Origin: Thermobacillus sp. ZCTH02-B1
Lineage (GTDB): Bacteria; Bacillota; Bacilli; Paenibacillales; Paenibacillaceae
Assembly: GCF_002159085.1 (NCBI RefSeq)
Contig: NZ_LZRU01000009.1
Coordinates: 1 to 64,000 of the forward strand
DNA: 64,000 nt
Direction of reading: 5' to 3'
Shown one piece after another: positions 26,096-34,362 of the stretch. The notes under the pieces are model-generated. The model was not told the origin of the DNA and did no database searches. It worked only from the letters and a program-made list of their open reading frames with translations. Made by a program: the position numbers and the translations under genes. Position 1 is the first letter of the stretch; every line of letters begins with the position of its first letter.

Positions 26096-26125
26096 AAAAA
26101 GGCGCCTCCGGACCCGGGAGACGCC
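26096..26125 (-). terminator. Terminator hairpin inside the cheX leader
   Basis: On the minus strand a GC-rich hairpin (26101-26125: GGCG/CGCC outer and CTCC/GGAG inner pairs around one mismatch) is followed directly by TTTTT (26096-26100). It lies between the predicted cheX promoter and the cheX ribosome binding site. Confidence 0.6.
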
Positions 26126-26289
26126 GCGCGATGACGATGGTTCCGTACGTCCCGACGGCATCCGCGGCATCGGAAGAACGGGTTGCCTGTATGGCGATGC
26201 ACGATCCGCCCGCCCGGTGTCGAAACTTCGGACGGCTGCGGATGGGCCGTATGTACCACATTGCCAACGGATGCCTGTCCGCATATCCC

Positions 26290-26318
26290 ATGTTATCACA
26301 GGGCAAGGTGATACGCAA
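26290..26318 (-). promoter_or_regulatory. Predicted cheX promoter with operator-like palindrome
   Basis: Minus strand: TTGCGT (26313-26318), spacer 17, TAACAT (26290-26295). An inverted repeat TATCAC/GTGATA (26294-26299 and 26308-26313) fills the spacer. Confidence 0.45.
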
Positions 26319-26478
26319 AGCCCGGATTTCCGGGATTCCGCTCCGCGTTTTGCCTTCTCCCGCCGGCCGCCTCCGGTCCGCTTCGACCGGAATTGCGACT
26401 TTCGGCCGATGCTCCATGCACGCAAACCAACCGCCCGCACCCCCGTTTGGTCCCCTTCACAAAAAAGCCCCGCGTTCA

Positions 26479-26508
26479 TTGCTGCATGTTTCCGCTCCGC
26501 CTTACAAT
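26479..26508 (+). promoter_or_regulatory. Promoter of the GGT-like gene
   Basis: TTGCTG (26479-26484), spacer 18, TACAAT (26503-26508), followed by GGGAGGA and the ATG at 26540. Confidence 0.55.
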
Positions 26509-26539
26509 GGGGAAGCAAAATCGACCGGGAGGAACGCGC

Positions 26540-28132
26540 ATGTTGAATCCGATGCCCCGCGTTCACCGCGCGATGGTGGCCGCTCCCCATTATATCGCCA
26601 GCGCCGTCGGGAGCGCCGTGCTGCACGACGGCGGGAACGCGTTCGACGCTTCCGTGGCCGTCAGCGCCGTGCTCTCGGTGGTCGCCCCGCACATGACCGG
26701 GATCGGCGGCGACGCCTTCTTCCTCGCGTACGACGCGAAGACGGGCAGCTGCGTCGGTTACAACGGCAGCGGCCGCTCCGGCATGCAGGCCAGTGCCGAC
26801 CGTTATCTGCATGCCGGACTGGAGAAGATTCCCCATCGCGGCGTGGAGAGCGCGATCACCGTGCCGGGCATGGTCGACGCCTGGTGGAATGTCTGGACGC
26901 GCTACGGCCGCCTTCCCTGGGAACGGCTGATCGAACCGGCCGTCCGGTATGCCGAGGAAGGATTCCCCGTATCCCGCAATCTGCGCGAATGGATTGCGAA
27001 GGACCGGGAGCTGATCGCCGCCGATCCGGGACTTCGCAAGGTCTATCTGCCGGGAGGGCGGCTGCCGCGGGAAGGCGAGCGGCTCGTGCATCCCGAGCTG
27101 GCGGCGACGCTGCGGGCCGTGATGGAAGGCGGACGCAGCGCATTCTACGAAGGCCCGGTCATGAGCGCCGTCACGTCGGCGATCGAGGCGGACGGCGGCC
27201 TGCTGACGCCCGACGATTTCCGGATGCACGCGGGCGAATGGGTGAATCCGATCCGCGTCACGTACCGGGGCTGCGAAGTCTGCCAGATGCCGCCGAACTC
27301 GCAGGGCTTCTCCGTCCTCATGATGCTCAACATGATCGAAACGCTGGACCTCTCCGTTTACAACCGGCTGTCGGCCGAATATTTCCACCTGATGGTCGAA
27401 GTGGTCAAGCTGGCGTTCCGCGAGCGGGACGCCTTCCTGACGGACCCCGATTTCCGCCCGATACCGCTCGACCGGCTGCTGTCGAAGGAATACGCCGCGA
27501 AGCTGATGCGCTCGATCCGTATCCATCCGCCGCAGGCCGGGCAGTTCCGCTCCCAGCCGACCGGCAGCGACACGGCCTACGCCGCGGTGGTCGACGAAGA
27601 GGGCAACGCCGTCTCGTTCATCCAGAGCCTCTACTTCGATTTCGGCTCCGCCTGGACGGCCGGCGCAACGGGCATCATCCTGCAGAACCGCGGCTCGTTT
27701 TTCTCCCTTGACGAGCGTTCGCCGAACCGGCTCGAGCCCCGCAAGCGCACGTTCCATACCTTGATGCCGGGAATGGTCCTGCGCGGCGGCAAGCCGTACC
27801 TGCTCGCCGGCGCGCAGGGAGGGGAAGGCCAGCCGCAGACGGCGCTCGCGATCCTGACGGGCGTCATCGATTACGGGCTGACGATCCAGGAGGCGATTTG
27901 CCTGCCGCGCTGGGTGTACGGCCGAACCTGGGGAGAGGACAGCGACGCGCTCAGGCTCGAAAGCCGGTGCGGCGCCGCGATCGCGGACACGCTGCGCCGG
28001 TGGGGGCACCGGGTCGAACTGGTCGGCCGGTACGACGGCGTCGTCGGCACGGCGCAAGGGATCATGATCGAGGACGGCGTCATCAGCGGCGCGGCCGATC
28101 CCCGCGGCGACGGCAGCGTGGTCGGCTGGTAG
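26540..28132 (+). CDS. Gamma-glutamyltransferase-family hydrolase (YwrD/HpxW type)
   Basis: A 530-residue Ntn-hydrolase proenzyme. It lacks a signal peptide, so it is cytoplasmic, unlike classical GGT. The predicted autocleavage and nucleophile residue is Thr345 in TGSDTAYAAVVDEEGN, giving ~344- and ~186-residue subunits. Downstream GIILQNRGSFFSLD replaces the usual lid region, and GAQGGEGQPQ is the family glycine-rich loop. This subfamily contains B. subtilis YwrD, encoded beside chromate-transporter genes as here, and oxamate amidohydrolase HpxW of purine breakdown. Because a purine cluster follows, either reading is possible. It starts a likely three-gene unit with chrA and the permease. 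Confidence 0.85.
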   Translation: MLNPMPRVHRAMVAAPHYIASAVGSAVLHDGGNAFDASVAVSAVLSVVAPHMTGIGGDAFFLAYDAKTGSCVGYNGSGRSGMQASADRYLHAGLEKIPHRGVESAITVPGMVDAWWNVWTRYGRLPWERLIEPAVRYAEEGFPVSRNLREWIAKDRELIAADPGLRKVYLPGGRLPREGERLVHPELAATLRAVMEGGRSAFYEGPVMSAVTSAIEADGGLLTPDDFRMHAGEWVNPIRVTYRGCEVCQMPPNSQGFSVLMMLNMIETLDLSVYNRLSAEYFHLMVEVVKLAFRERDAFLTDPDFRPIPLDRLLSKEYAAKLMRSIRIHPPQAGQFRSQPTGSDTAYAAVVDEEGNAVSFIQSLYFDFGSAWTAGATGIILQNRGSFFSLDERSPNRLEPRKRTFHTLMPGMVLRGGKPYLLAGAQGGEGQPQTALAILTGVIDYGLTIQEAICLPRWVYGRTWGEDSDALRLESRCGAAIADTLRRWGHRVELVGRYDGVVGTAQGIMIEDGVISGAADPRGDGSVVGW

Positions 28133-28160
28133 CCCGAGGACCCGGACCAGAGGGAAGGCG

Positions 28161-28715
28161 ATGTTCTCCGAATTGTGGAAGCTGTTCGTCGCGTTCGGCA
28201 CGGCGACGATGCTCGGCTACGGCGGAGGTCCGTCCATCATCCCGTTGTACGAGTCGCAGGTCGTCGACCGGTACGGGTGGATGACGACGGAGGAATTCGG
28301 CCGTGCGCTCGCGTTCGGCAACGCGCTGCCCGGACCGATCGCGACGAAGCTGGCCGCCTACATCGGCTACAAGGTCGCGGGATGGGCGGGAGCATCCGTC
28401 GCGCTGGCGGCGGTCGTGCTGCCGACGGCGATCCCGATGGCGCTGCTCGCCGGCGTCATGATGAAGCTGTCCGGCCATCCGGTCATCCGCGGCATGATCC
28501 GCGGCGTGCAGCCGGCCATCTTCGTCATGATGGCGATGCTGGCCTGGGAATTCGCGCAGTACGTGTTCCGGCCGGCGGCCGGCCGGCTGCCGTTCCTGCC
28601 CCTGCTCATCGCGGCGGTCTTCTTCGTGATGGTCCACTATTACCGGATCAATGCGGCGTGGGGCATTCTGTTCGCGCTTGCGGCGGGCGCGTTGTTCCTC
28701 CGGGGTGAGGGTTGA
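28161..28715 (+). CDS. Half-size chromate transporter (CHR domain)
   Basis: A 184-residue membrane protein, one CHR domain with about five to six helices. Family motifs are FGTATMLGYGGGPSIIPLYE, then WMTTEEFGRALAFGNALPGPIATK. Full-length ChrA has two such domains; short forms generally occur as adjacent pairs that work together. Only one half is present here. It is preceded by AGGGAAGG. The chromate role is inferred from family; the physiological anion may be sulfate-like. Confidence 0.85.
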   Translation: MFSELWKLFVAFGTATMLGYGGGPSIIPLYESQVVDRYGWMTTEEFGRALAFGNALPGPIATKLAAYIGYKVAGWAGASVALAAVVLPTAIPMALLAGVMMKLSGHPVIRGMIRGVQPAIFVMMAMLAWEFAQYVFRPAAGRLPFLPLLIAAVFFVMVHYYRINAAWGILFALAAGALFLRGEG

Positions 28716-28743
28716 GGGAATCGGATGATGGAGGGAAACGCCT

Positions 28744-30067
28744 GTGGAAGAGAACGTGAGTGCGGGTAAAGCGGCCTTTCTCGGCTTGCAGCACGTATTG
28801 GCCATGTATGCGGGCGCCATGCTCGTTCCGCTTGTTGTCGGCGCCGCGCTTGGTCTTGCGAACGAGCAGCTTGCGTATCTTATTTCCATCGATCTCGCCA
28901 CTTGCGGAATCGCCACCCTGCTCCAGATGTGGAAGAACCGGTATTTCGGAATCGGACTTCCCGTGGTGTTGGGCGCGTCGTTCGTCGCCGTATCGCCGAT
29001 GATCACGATCGGCACCCATTACGGCCTGACGGCCATTTACGGCGCGGTGATCGCCGCCGGATTGTTTCTCATCGCCGTCTCCAGATGCTTCGCCCGCATT
29101 CTCGGCCTGTTTCCGCCCGTTGTCACGGGAACCGTCGTCATTCTGATCGGTCTGGCGCTCATCCCGACCGGCATCCGCAACATGGCCGGCGGGGCCGGCA
29201 GTCCGACCTTCGGATCGGGCGAAAACCTGCTTTTGTCCTTCGCGACGTTGGCCATCATTTTGCTGATTCAGCATTTCGGCAAGGGGTTTGTCCGTTCGAT
29301 CGCCGTTTTGCTCGGCATTCTCGCGGGTACCGTCCTGTCCGGCTTTTTGCATCCCGTCGACTTTGAAACGGTCAGAACCGCTTCCTGGTTCCATTTCCCC
29401 GAATTTTTCTATTTCGGCGTTCCCCGCTTCGACTTCATCCCGATTTTGACGATGATGCTGGTCGGCATGATCGTCATGATCGAATCGTCGGGCGTTTTCC
29501 TGGCCCTGGGGGAAATCACCGGTCGTCCGTTGACCTCGCGGGACCTGGGGCGCGGCTATCGCGCGGAAGGAATCGCCTTTATCCTGGGAGGACTGTTCAA
29601 CGCCTTCCCATACAACACGTTCGCCCAAAACGTAGGGCTCGTGCAGATGTCCGGGGTGAAAAGCCGGACCGTTACGGTGTATGCGGGCCTTTTGCTCGTG
29701 CTGCTCGGCCTCGTGCCGAAGATCGCCGCGCTCGCCACGCTGATTCCGACCGCGGTATTGGGCGGCGCGACCGTCGTCATGTTCGGCACGATCGTGTCGT
29801 CGGGTATCCGGAATGCTGGGCCGGGTCGATTTTTCCGAGCAAAGCAATGTGCTGATCGTCGCGTGCTCCATCGCGCTCGGCCTCGGCGCGGTCGTGGTGC
29901 CGGAACTGTTCTCCAGCCTCCCGTCGGGATTGAAAATACTGGTCGGCGACGGGCTCATTACGGGCAGTCTGACCGCCATGGGGCTGAACCTGTTTTTGCG
30001 TCTCGGCAGGAAGATCGCGATCGGGAAGGAAGAAGCGGATCCCCATTTGGCGTCCCGGGAGGGATGA
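28744..30067 (+). pseudogene. NCS2 purine (xanthine/urate) permease with a frameshift
   Basis: Codons 1-356 (GTG at 28744, GGAGGG upstream) encode most of an NCS2 nucleobase:cation symporter: ASFVAVSPMITIGTHYGL, GEITGRPLTSRDLGRGYRAEG and the family signature FPYNTFAQNVGLVQMSGVKSR. At 29812 an extra base (an A in the GAATG run) shifts the frame. The natural continuation, starting at 29813 with MLGRVDFSEQSNVLIVACS, encodes the last 84 residues in the +1 frame to a stop at 30067. The rejoined protein would have 440 residues, normal for PbuX/PucJ-type permeases. The unshifted frame instead runs on as Arg-rich nonsense to 30096. By eye the gene uses more T-ending codons than its neighbours. It may be a true inactivation or a sequencing error. 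Confidence 0.85.
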
Positions 30068-30116
30068 CCGAAACGGGCGGGCCTGACGCCGGTTGAAAAT
30101 CGGGCGGAGCGAGCGG

Positions 30117-30145
30117 CCCGGACCCGTCCGGCGGAGCGGTCCGGG
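30117..30145 (+). terminator. Stem-loop after the permease
   Basis: CCCGGACC (30117-30124) pairs perfectly with GGTCCGGG (30138-30145). There is no T-tract, so it is a weak terminator candidate or an mRNA-end structure. Confidence 0.35.
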
Positions 30146-30201
30146 CGCAACGGCGGGCGGATCTGCGCGGGAAAGGTGCGGGAAAAGGTTTAGTGTAATT
30201 A

Positions 30202-30274
30202 TATGTAACATAAAAGTGACACAAATATTGCAAACGACCTTATAATGCAATATGATGTTATATATAATAACATG
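30202..30274 (+). promoter_or_regulatory. pucR promoter with palindromic operator-like elements
   Basis: This is the most AT-rich patch in the window. TTGCAA (30228-30233), 17-base spacer and TATGAT (30251-30256) form the promoter. A 19-base palindrome, ATGTTATATATAATAACAT (30255-30273), starts within the -10, and a smaller TATGTAACATA palindrome (30202-30212) lies upstream of the -35. Positions suit autoregulation by PucR or repression by another factor (inference). Confidence 0.55.
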
Positions 30275-30305
30275 TACTTTCCGCGCAAGGTGCGAGGTGA
30301 CCGCC

Positions 30306-31919
30306 ATGCACATGACCGTCGAGCAGGCCCTGTCCGTGTATCCGCTGACCGAAGCGCGCCTCGTCGCGGGCGCCGCCGGCAAGAACCGCATCGTCAAGTC
30401 CGTCAATATCATGGATGCTCCGGACATTACCGACTGGATCAAGGAAGGCGAGATGATCTTCACGACCGCCTACCTGTTCAGGGACCGTCCGGATGAAGCC
30501 GCGGAGCTGCTGCGCCAGCTCGACCGCCGCGGTTCGGCCGGTCTCGGCATCAAGCTCGGGCGTTTCTGGGATGCTTTCCCCGAAGAAATGATCGCGACAG
30601 CGGACGACCTCGGATTCCCGCTCATCGAACTGCCCTATCCCTTCACCTTCTCCGACCAGATGAACGCCCTGTTCCGCGAAGAGCTCCGGCGCAGCACGAT
30701 CGAACTGCAGACCGTTCTGGACAAACAGGTCCGGCTGATGCGCTTCGCGCTGCAATCCGGACATATCCGGCAATTGTTCGAATCCGTCATGGAAGTGATC
30801 GGCTGCCCGATTGCGGTGATCGGCTCGCGCGGCCAGGTCGTCTTCAACGGCACGAACCGGGCCGATTCGGAACTTGTCGAGCTGTGGCCGTGGAAGCCGG
30901 TCGCCAGGCGCGTCAGGACGGCGGCCGGCCAGGCGTTCCGCGTGCCGCTCATGAAGCAGTCGCAATGCACGGGATTCGCGCTGTTCTTCTACCCGGGCCC
31001 CATGCTGTCACCGATCGAGGAAAATCTGTATCTGCAGGCCGCCGAGCTGATCGGATTCCACAAGGATTTCAAAATCGAGGATTTCGTCGAATGGACGGTC
31101 CGCCGCGACGTCGGGCTGCTCGTCAAGCGCCACCTGAAACACGGGCTTTCGCTCGAGAAACTCATGGAAAACCTCGACCGCTGGGAGATCGATCTGCTGG
31201 GCCGGCCTTACCGCTGCGTGCTGACGGATATCCCGGGTCCGGCGATCGCTTCGATGCGCGCCGAGCGGCTGCAGCAACTGAAGCGGGAGATGCAGCACCA
31301 TGCCGGACTGGAACCGTACGACGGCGTCCATGTCGTGCTGGAGGAGGGGCTGCTGTCGGTGTTCCGGGATAATCCGGAAAACGGCGACGGGCGGCTCGAG
31401 ACGGCTCTGGCCGATTGTCTCGCGGGATGGCCGACTTCCCAGGGCAAGCCGCGCGCGTGCTGCAGCACGCGCAAGCAGCATGCGGCGGAGCTGCGCGCGG
31501 CGTTCGAGGAATGCCTCGAAGCGCAGCGGACGGCGGACACCTGGGAGATCGCGGCGCCCGTCGTCTGTTACGAGACGATCGACCTCGCCGTGCTGTTCGA
31601 GCAGGTCGACGCGAACCGGATGCGCGCGTTCTGTTCGCGGATGCTCGGCGGGCTCAAGAGCAAGGATGCCGAGTACACCGCCGAGATGCTCAGGACGCTC
31701 GAGACGTATCTCGAATGCGACGGCCAGCTCGGGGAGACGGCGAAGCGGCTCTACATCCACCGCAACACGGCCGCCTACCGCATCGAGAAGCTGAGCGAGA
31801 TGCTGGATGTGGACTTCAAGAAAACGGACGATCTGCTGCGGCTCAAGCTCGCATTCCTGTTCCGGCGCCGCCTCGGCCTCGGCGACCGGCGGACGGCCGG
31901 AACCGGGGCGCAGCGGTGA
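30306..31919 (+). CDS. pucR: PucR family transcriptional regulator of purine catabolism
   Basis: A 537-residue regulator. An ATG at 30306 follows AGGTGA; the earlier in-frame ATG lies inside the promoter. The N-terminal PucR domain (~1-125: MTVEQALSVYPL, GEMIFTTAYLF, LGIKLGRFWDAFPEEM) is the presumed ligand sensor. The middle is a GGDEF-like CdaR-type region, and the C-terminal HTH_30 domain reads LGETAKRLYIHRNTAAYRIEKL. In B. subtilis PucR controls the puc genes, being activated by allantoin-type intermediates and repressing under nitrogen excess. The genes downstream fit that regulon. Confidence 0.92.
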   Translation: MHMTVEQALSVYPLTEARLVAGAAGKNRIVKSVNIMDAPDITDWIKEGEMIFTTAYLFRDRPDEAAELLRQLDRRGSAGLGIKLGRFWDAFPEEMIATADDLGFPLIELPYPFTFSDQMNALFREELRRSTIELQTVLDKQVRLMRFALQSGHIRQLFESVMEVIGCPIAVIGSRGQVVFNGTNRADSELVELWPWKPVARRVRTAAGQAFRVPLMKQSQCTGFALFFYPGPMLSPIEENLYLQAAELIGFHKDFKIEDFVEWTVRRDVGLLVKRHLKHGLSLEKLMENLDRWEIDLLGRPYRCVLTDIPGPAIASMRAERLQQLKREMQHHAGLEPYDGVHVVLEEGLLSVFRDNPENGDGRLETALADCLAGWPTSQGKPRACCSTRKQHAAELRAAFEECLEAQRTADTWEIAAPVVCYETIDLAVLFEQVDANRMRAFCSRMLGGLKSKDAEYTAEMLRTLETYLECDGQLGETAKRLYIHRNTAAYRIEKLSEMLDVDFKKTDDLLRLKLAFLFRRRLGLGDRRTAGTGAQR

Positions 31920-31959
31920 GCGGCCGCCGGAGCGCGGAGGATAACGGGAGGTGCACGGG

Positions 31960-33282
31960 ATGGGAACGACGGTGATCCGCGACGCGCTTATCGTGACGAT
32001 GAACGCCTCGGACGAGATCGTGCGGGGCGACGTGAAGATCGAAGGCAACACCATCACGGCCGTCGGAGGCAGGCAGGAAGCGGACGGCGGCCGGATCATC
32101 GAAGCCGGGGGCAGGGTGCTGTTGCCCGGCTTCGTGCAGACGCATGTGCATCTGTGCCAGACGCTGTTCCGGGGCTGCGCCGACGACCTGGAGCTGATGG
32201 ATTGGCTCCGGAGACGGATCTGGCCGCTCGAGGCGGCGCATGACGAGGAGTCGGTCTACTGGTCCGCGCTGCTCGGCGCGGGCGAGCTGATCCGCAGCGG
32301 CACGACGACGATCCTCGACATGGAGACGGTGCACCACGCGGATTCGGCGTTCGAGGCGATCCGCGAATGCGGCATTCGGGCCGTGTCCGGCAAGGCGATG
32401 ATGGACCACGGGGACGGGGTGCCGCCCGCCCTGATGGAGGAGACGGAGGAATCGCTCGAGGAGAGCGTGCGCCTGCTCGAGAAATGGCACGGCGCGGCCG
32501 GCGGGCGCATCCGCTACGCGTTCTCGCCGCGCTTCGTCGTTTCCTGCAGCGAGGCGCTGCTGATCCAGGTCCGCGATCTCGCCGAAACGTACGGCGTCCT
32601 CGTGCACACGCACGCGGCGGAGAACCGCGGAGAGATCGCGCTGGTCGAAGCCGAACGGGGCATGCGGAACGTCGTCTATCTCGACGCGATCGGCCTTGCG
32701 CGGCCGAACCTCGTGCTGGCGCACGCGATCTGGCTCGACGAGGAGGAGAAGCGGATCATCCGCGAGCGCGGCGTGAAGGTGACGCATTGTCCGGGCTCCA
32801 ACCTGAAGCTCGCTTCCGGCATCGCGGACGTGCCCGGGCTCGTCGATGCGGGCGTGCCGGTCGGCTTCGGCGCCGACGGCGCGCCGTGCAACAACAATCT
32901 CGACATGTTCCAGGAGATGCGGCTCGCCTCCTTCGTCCAGAAGGTGCGGCTCGGCCCGACGGCGATGGAGGCGCGCCTGGTGCTGCGCATGGCGACGATG
33001 GGCGGCGCGGAGGTGCTCGGGCTTGAGGACGAGATCGGCAGCATCGAGCCGGGCAAGCGGGCCGACCTGCAACTCCTCGATCTCGAGGATTTCCACGTCT
33101 ATCCGTCTTTCGGCGCCGATCCGTATTCGCGCATCGTCTACGCCGCGACGCGCGGCGACGTCGACACCGTGATGATCGACGGCGAGATCGTGATGGAAGG
33201 CAGGGAAGTGCGGACGATCGACAAGGGCCGGGTGCTGCGGGAGGCGGACCGCTGCCTCGCCCGGCTGATGGAGCGGATTTGA
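31960..33282 (+). CDS. ATZ/TRZ-type amidohydrolase (guanine or deoxyadenosine deaminase-like)
   Basis: A 440-residue metal-dependent deaminase. The start at 31960 has GGGAGG eight bases upstream. Motifs: GFVQTHVHLCQTLFRG (HxH metal site, ~residues 57-70), HTHAAENRGE, LAHAIWLDEEE (His), HCPGSNLKLASG and FGADGAPCNNNLDMFQEMR (Asp). The protein belongs to the SsnA/AtzB/TrzN/5'-deoxyadenosine deaminase branch, which removes amino groups from purine or triazine rings. Position directly behind pucR suggests deamination of a purine such as guanine or adenine derivative; the exact base cannot be told, and a separate guanine deaminase-like gene lies at 43724. Confidence 0.85.
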   Translation: MGTTVIRDALIVTMNASDEIVRGDVKIEGNTITAVGGRQEADGGRIIEAGGRVLLPGFVQTHVHLCQTLFRGCADDLELMDWLRRRIWPLEAAHDEESVYWSALLGAGELIRSGTTTILDMETVHHADSAFEAIRECGIRAVSGKAMMDHGDGVPPALMEETEESLEESVRLLEKWHGAAGGRIRYAFSPRFVVSCSEALLIQVRDLAETYGVLVHTHAAENRGEIALVEAERGMRNVVYLDAIGLARPNLVLAHAIWLDEEEKRIIRERGVKVTHCPGSNLKLASGIADVPGLVDAGVPVGFGADGAPCNNNLDMFQEMRLASFVQKVRLGPTAMEARLVLRMATMGGAEVLGLEDEIGSIEPGKRADLQLLDLEDFHVYPSFGADPYSRIVYAATRGDVDTVMIDGEIVMEGREVRTIDKGRVLREADRCLARLMERI

Positions 33283-33333
33283 GCAGCCGCGGGGCCGGCA
33301 AGCCCCGATTCCGGGATGGAAGGAGCGGAACCC

Positions 33334-34362
33334 ATGGACGACTGGGATTTGCTGCGCGAAGCTTCCGATCCGTCGTTCCGCGGCGCGATGGCGACGGTCG
33401 CGTTTACCGCCGGCCATGCTTACCGCAAGGCGGGCGCGGCCATGCTGCTGCACGCGGACGGCCGGCGGACGGGCTGCATCAGCCCGGGCTGCCTCGAGGA
33501 CGACCTGGAGCAGCGGGCGGCGCGGCTGGGACGCGGGAAATGGGAGCTGGTCACCTATCATCTGGATCCGGACGAAGACCCGATCTGGGGAAGCGAGCTC
33601 GGCTGCGGCGGCGCGATCACCGTCCTGCTCGAGCCGGTCGCGGGCGGGCTGCGCCGCGCGCTTCGCGGCGCCTGGGCGCGCGTCCGGGCGGGCGAAGCGG
33701 TGCGCCTCGTGCGGTTCATGGCGGGAGGTTCGATCCGGCACGCGATCGTTCCGCTTCGCTCGGATGATGCCGGCCCGTCCGACGGTACGGGCGCGCTCGC
33801 ATCCAGCGTGTTCCTGCCGCGCCCGCGGCTCGTCCTGTTCGGCGCGGGAGCGGACGCGCCGCCGATCTGCGACATCGCGGCCCGGATCGGCTTCCGCGTG
33901 ACGGTCGCGGACTGGCGGGAACATCTGCTCACGCCCGGAAGGTTTCCGCTGGCCGAATCGTTCACGACGGCGCCGTCCGGCGCGGAACTCGCGGAGAAGC
34001 TTGACGTCGGACCGGCCGATTACGTGCTGCTCTGCAGCCACAATCTGCGCCGCGACCGTGACGTGCTGGAGGCCGTGCTCGTCCGGAGGCCGATCTACGT
34101 CGGCCTGCTCGGCTCGAAGAAGCGCGCCGCCGCGCTGTTGGACGGCCTTCCGGCGTACGGGGGCGTCCGCGCGCCGGTCGGGATCCCGATCGGCGCCGTC
34201 GGGCCCCGGGAGATCGCCGTCAGCATCGCGGCCGAGCTCGTATCCGTCCGGTCTGCGCAGCGCAAGGCGCTCGGGAAGGAGGCGGTCCGGCATGCGGATT
34301 CCGGCCGTTTGCCTGGCGGCGGGAAGCGGATCGCGGCTCGGGCGCGCGAAACCTTCGGCTGA
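33334..34362 (+). CDS. pucA: XdhC/PucA-like xanthine dehydrogenase maturation factor
   Basis: A 342-residue XdhC/CoxI family protein. XdhC proteins bind and sulfurate the molybdenum cofactor before insertion. The N-terminal domain has HADGRRTGCISPGCLEDDLE with the conserved Cys pair, and the C-terminal Rossmann-like XdhC_C domain starts at RLVLFGAGADAPP and includes LGSKKRAAALL. The ATG at 33334 follows AAGGAG. In B. subtilis the equivalent pucA precedes pucB, as here. Confidence 0.9.
   Translation: MDDWDLLREASDPSFRGAMATVAFTAGHAYRKAGAAMLLHADGRRTGCISPGCLEDDLEQRAARLGRGKWELVTYHLDPDEDPIWGSELGCGGAITVLLEPVAGGLRRALRGAWARVRAGEAVRLVRFMAGGSIRHAIVPLRSDDAGPSDGTGALASSVFLPRPRLVLFGAGADAPPICDIAARIGFRVTVADWREHLLTPGRFPLAESFTTAPSGAELAEKLDVGPADYVLLCSHNLRRDRDVLEAVLVRRPIYVGLLGSKKRAAALLDGLPAYGGVRAPVGIPIGAVGPREIAVSIAAELVSVRSAQRKALGKEAVRHADSGRLPGGGKRIAARARETFG

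Larger units (their letters stand above)
26058..26539. other. Intergenic region between divergent cheX and the GGT-like gene
   Basis: This 482-base region has no credible gene. It holds a minus-strand promoter with an internal palindrome (26290-26318), a minus-strand terminator 40 bases before cheX (26096-26125), and a plus-strand promoter (26479-26508). The leader between them shows no riboswitch class I recognise. Confidence 0.6.

Noticed and set aside
26217..26546. 109-codon plus-strand frame before the GGT-like gene
   Set aside because: It spans the predicted promoter and the start region of the real gene, has no ribosome binding site and no recognisable sequence.
28744..30067. Programmed frameshift in the permease
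   Set aside because: There is no slippery heptamer or homopolymer run at 29805-29815 and no obvious downstream stimulatory stem; a plain insertion or sequencing error is simpler.
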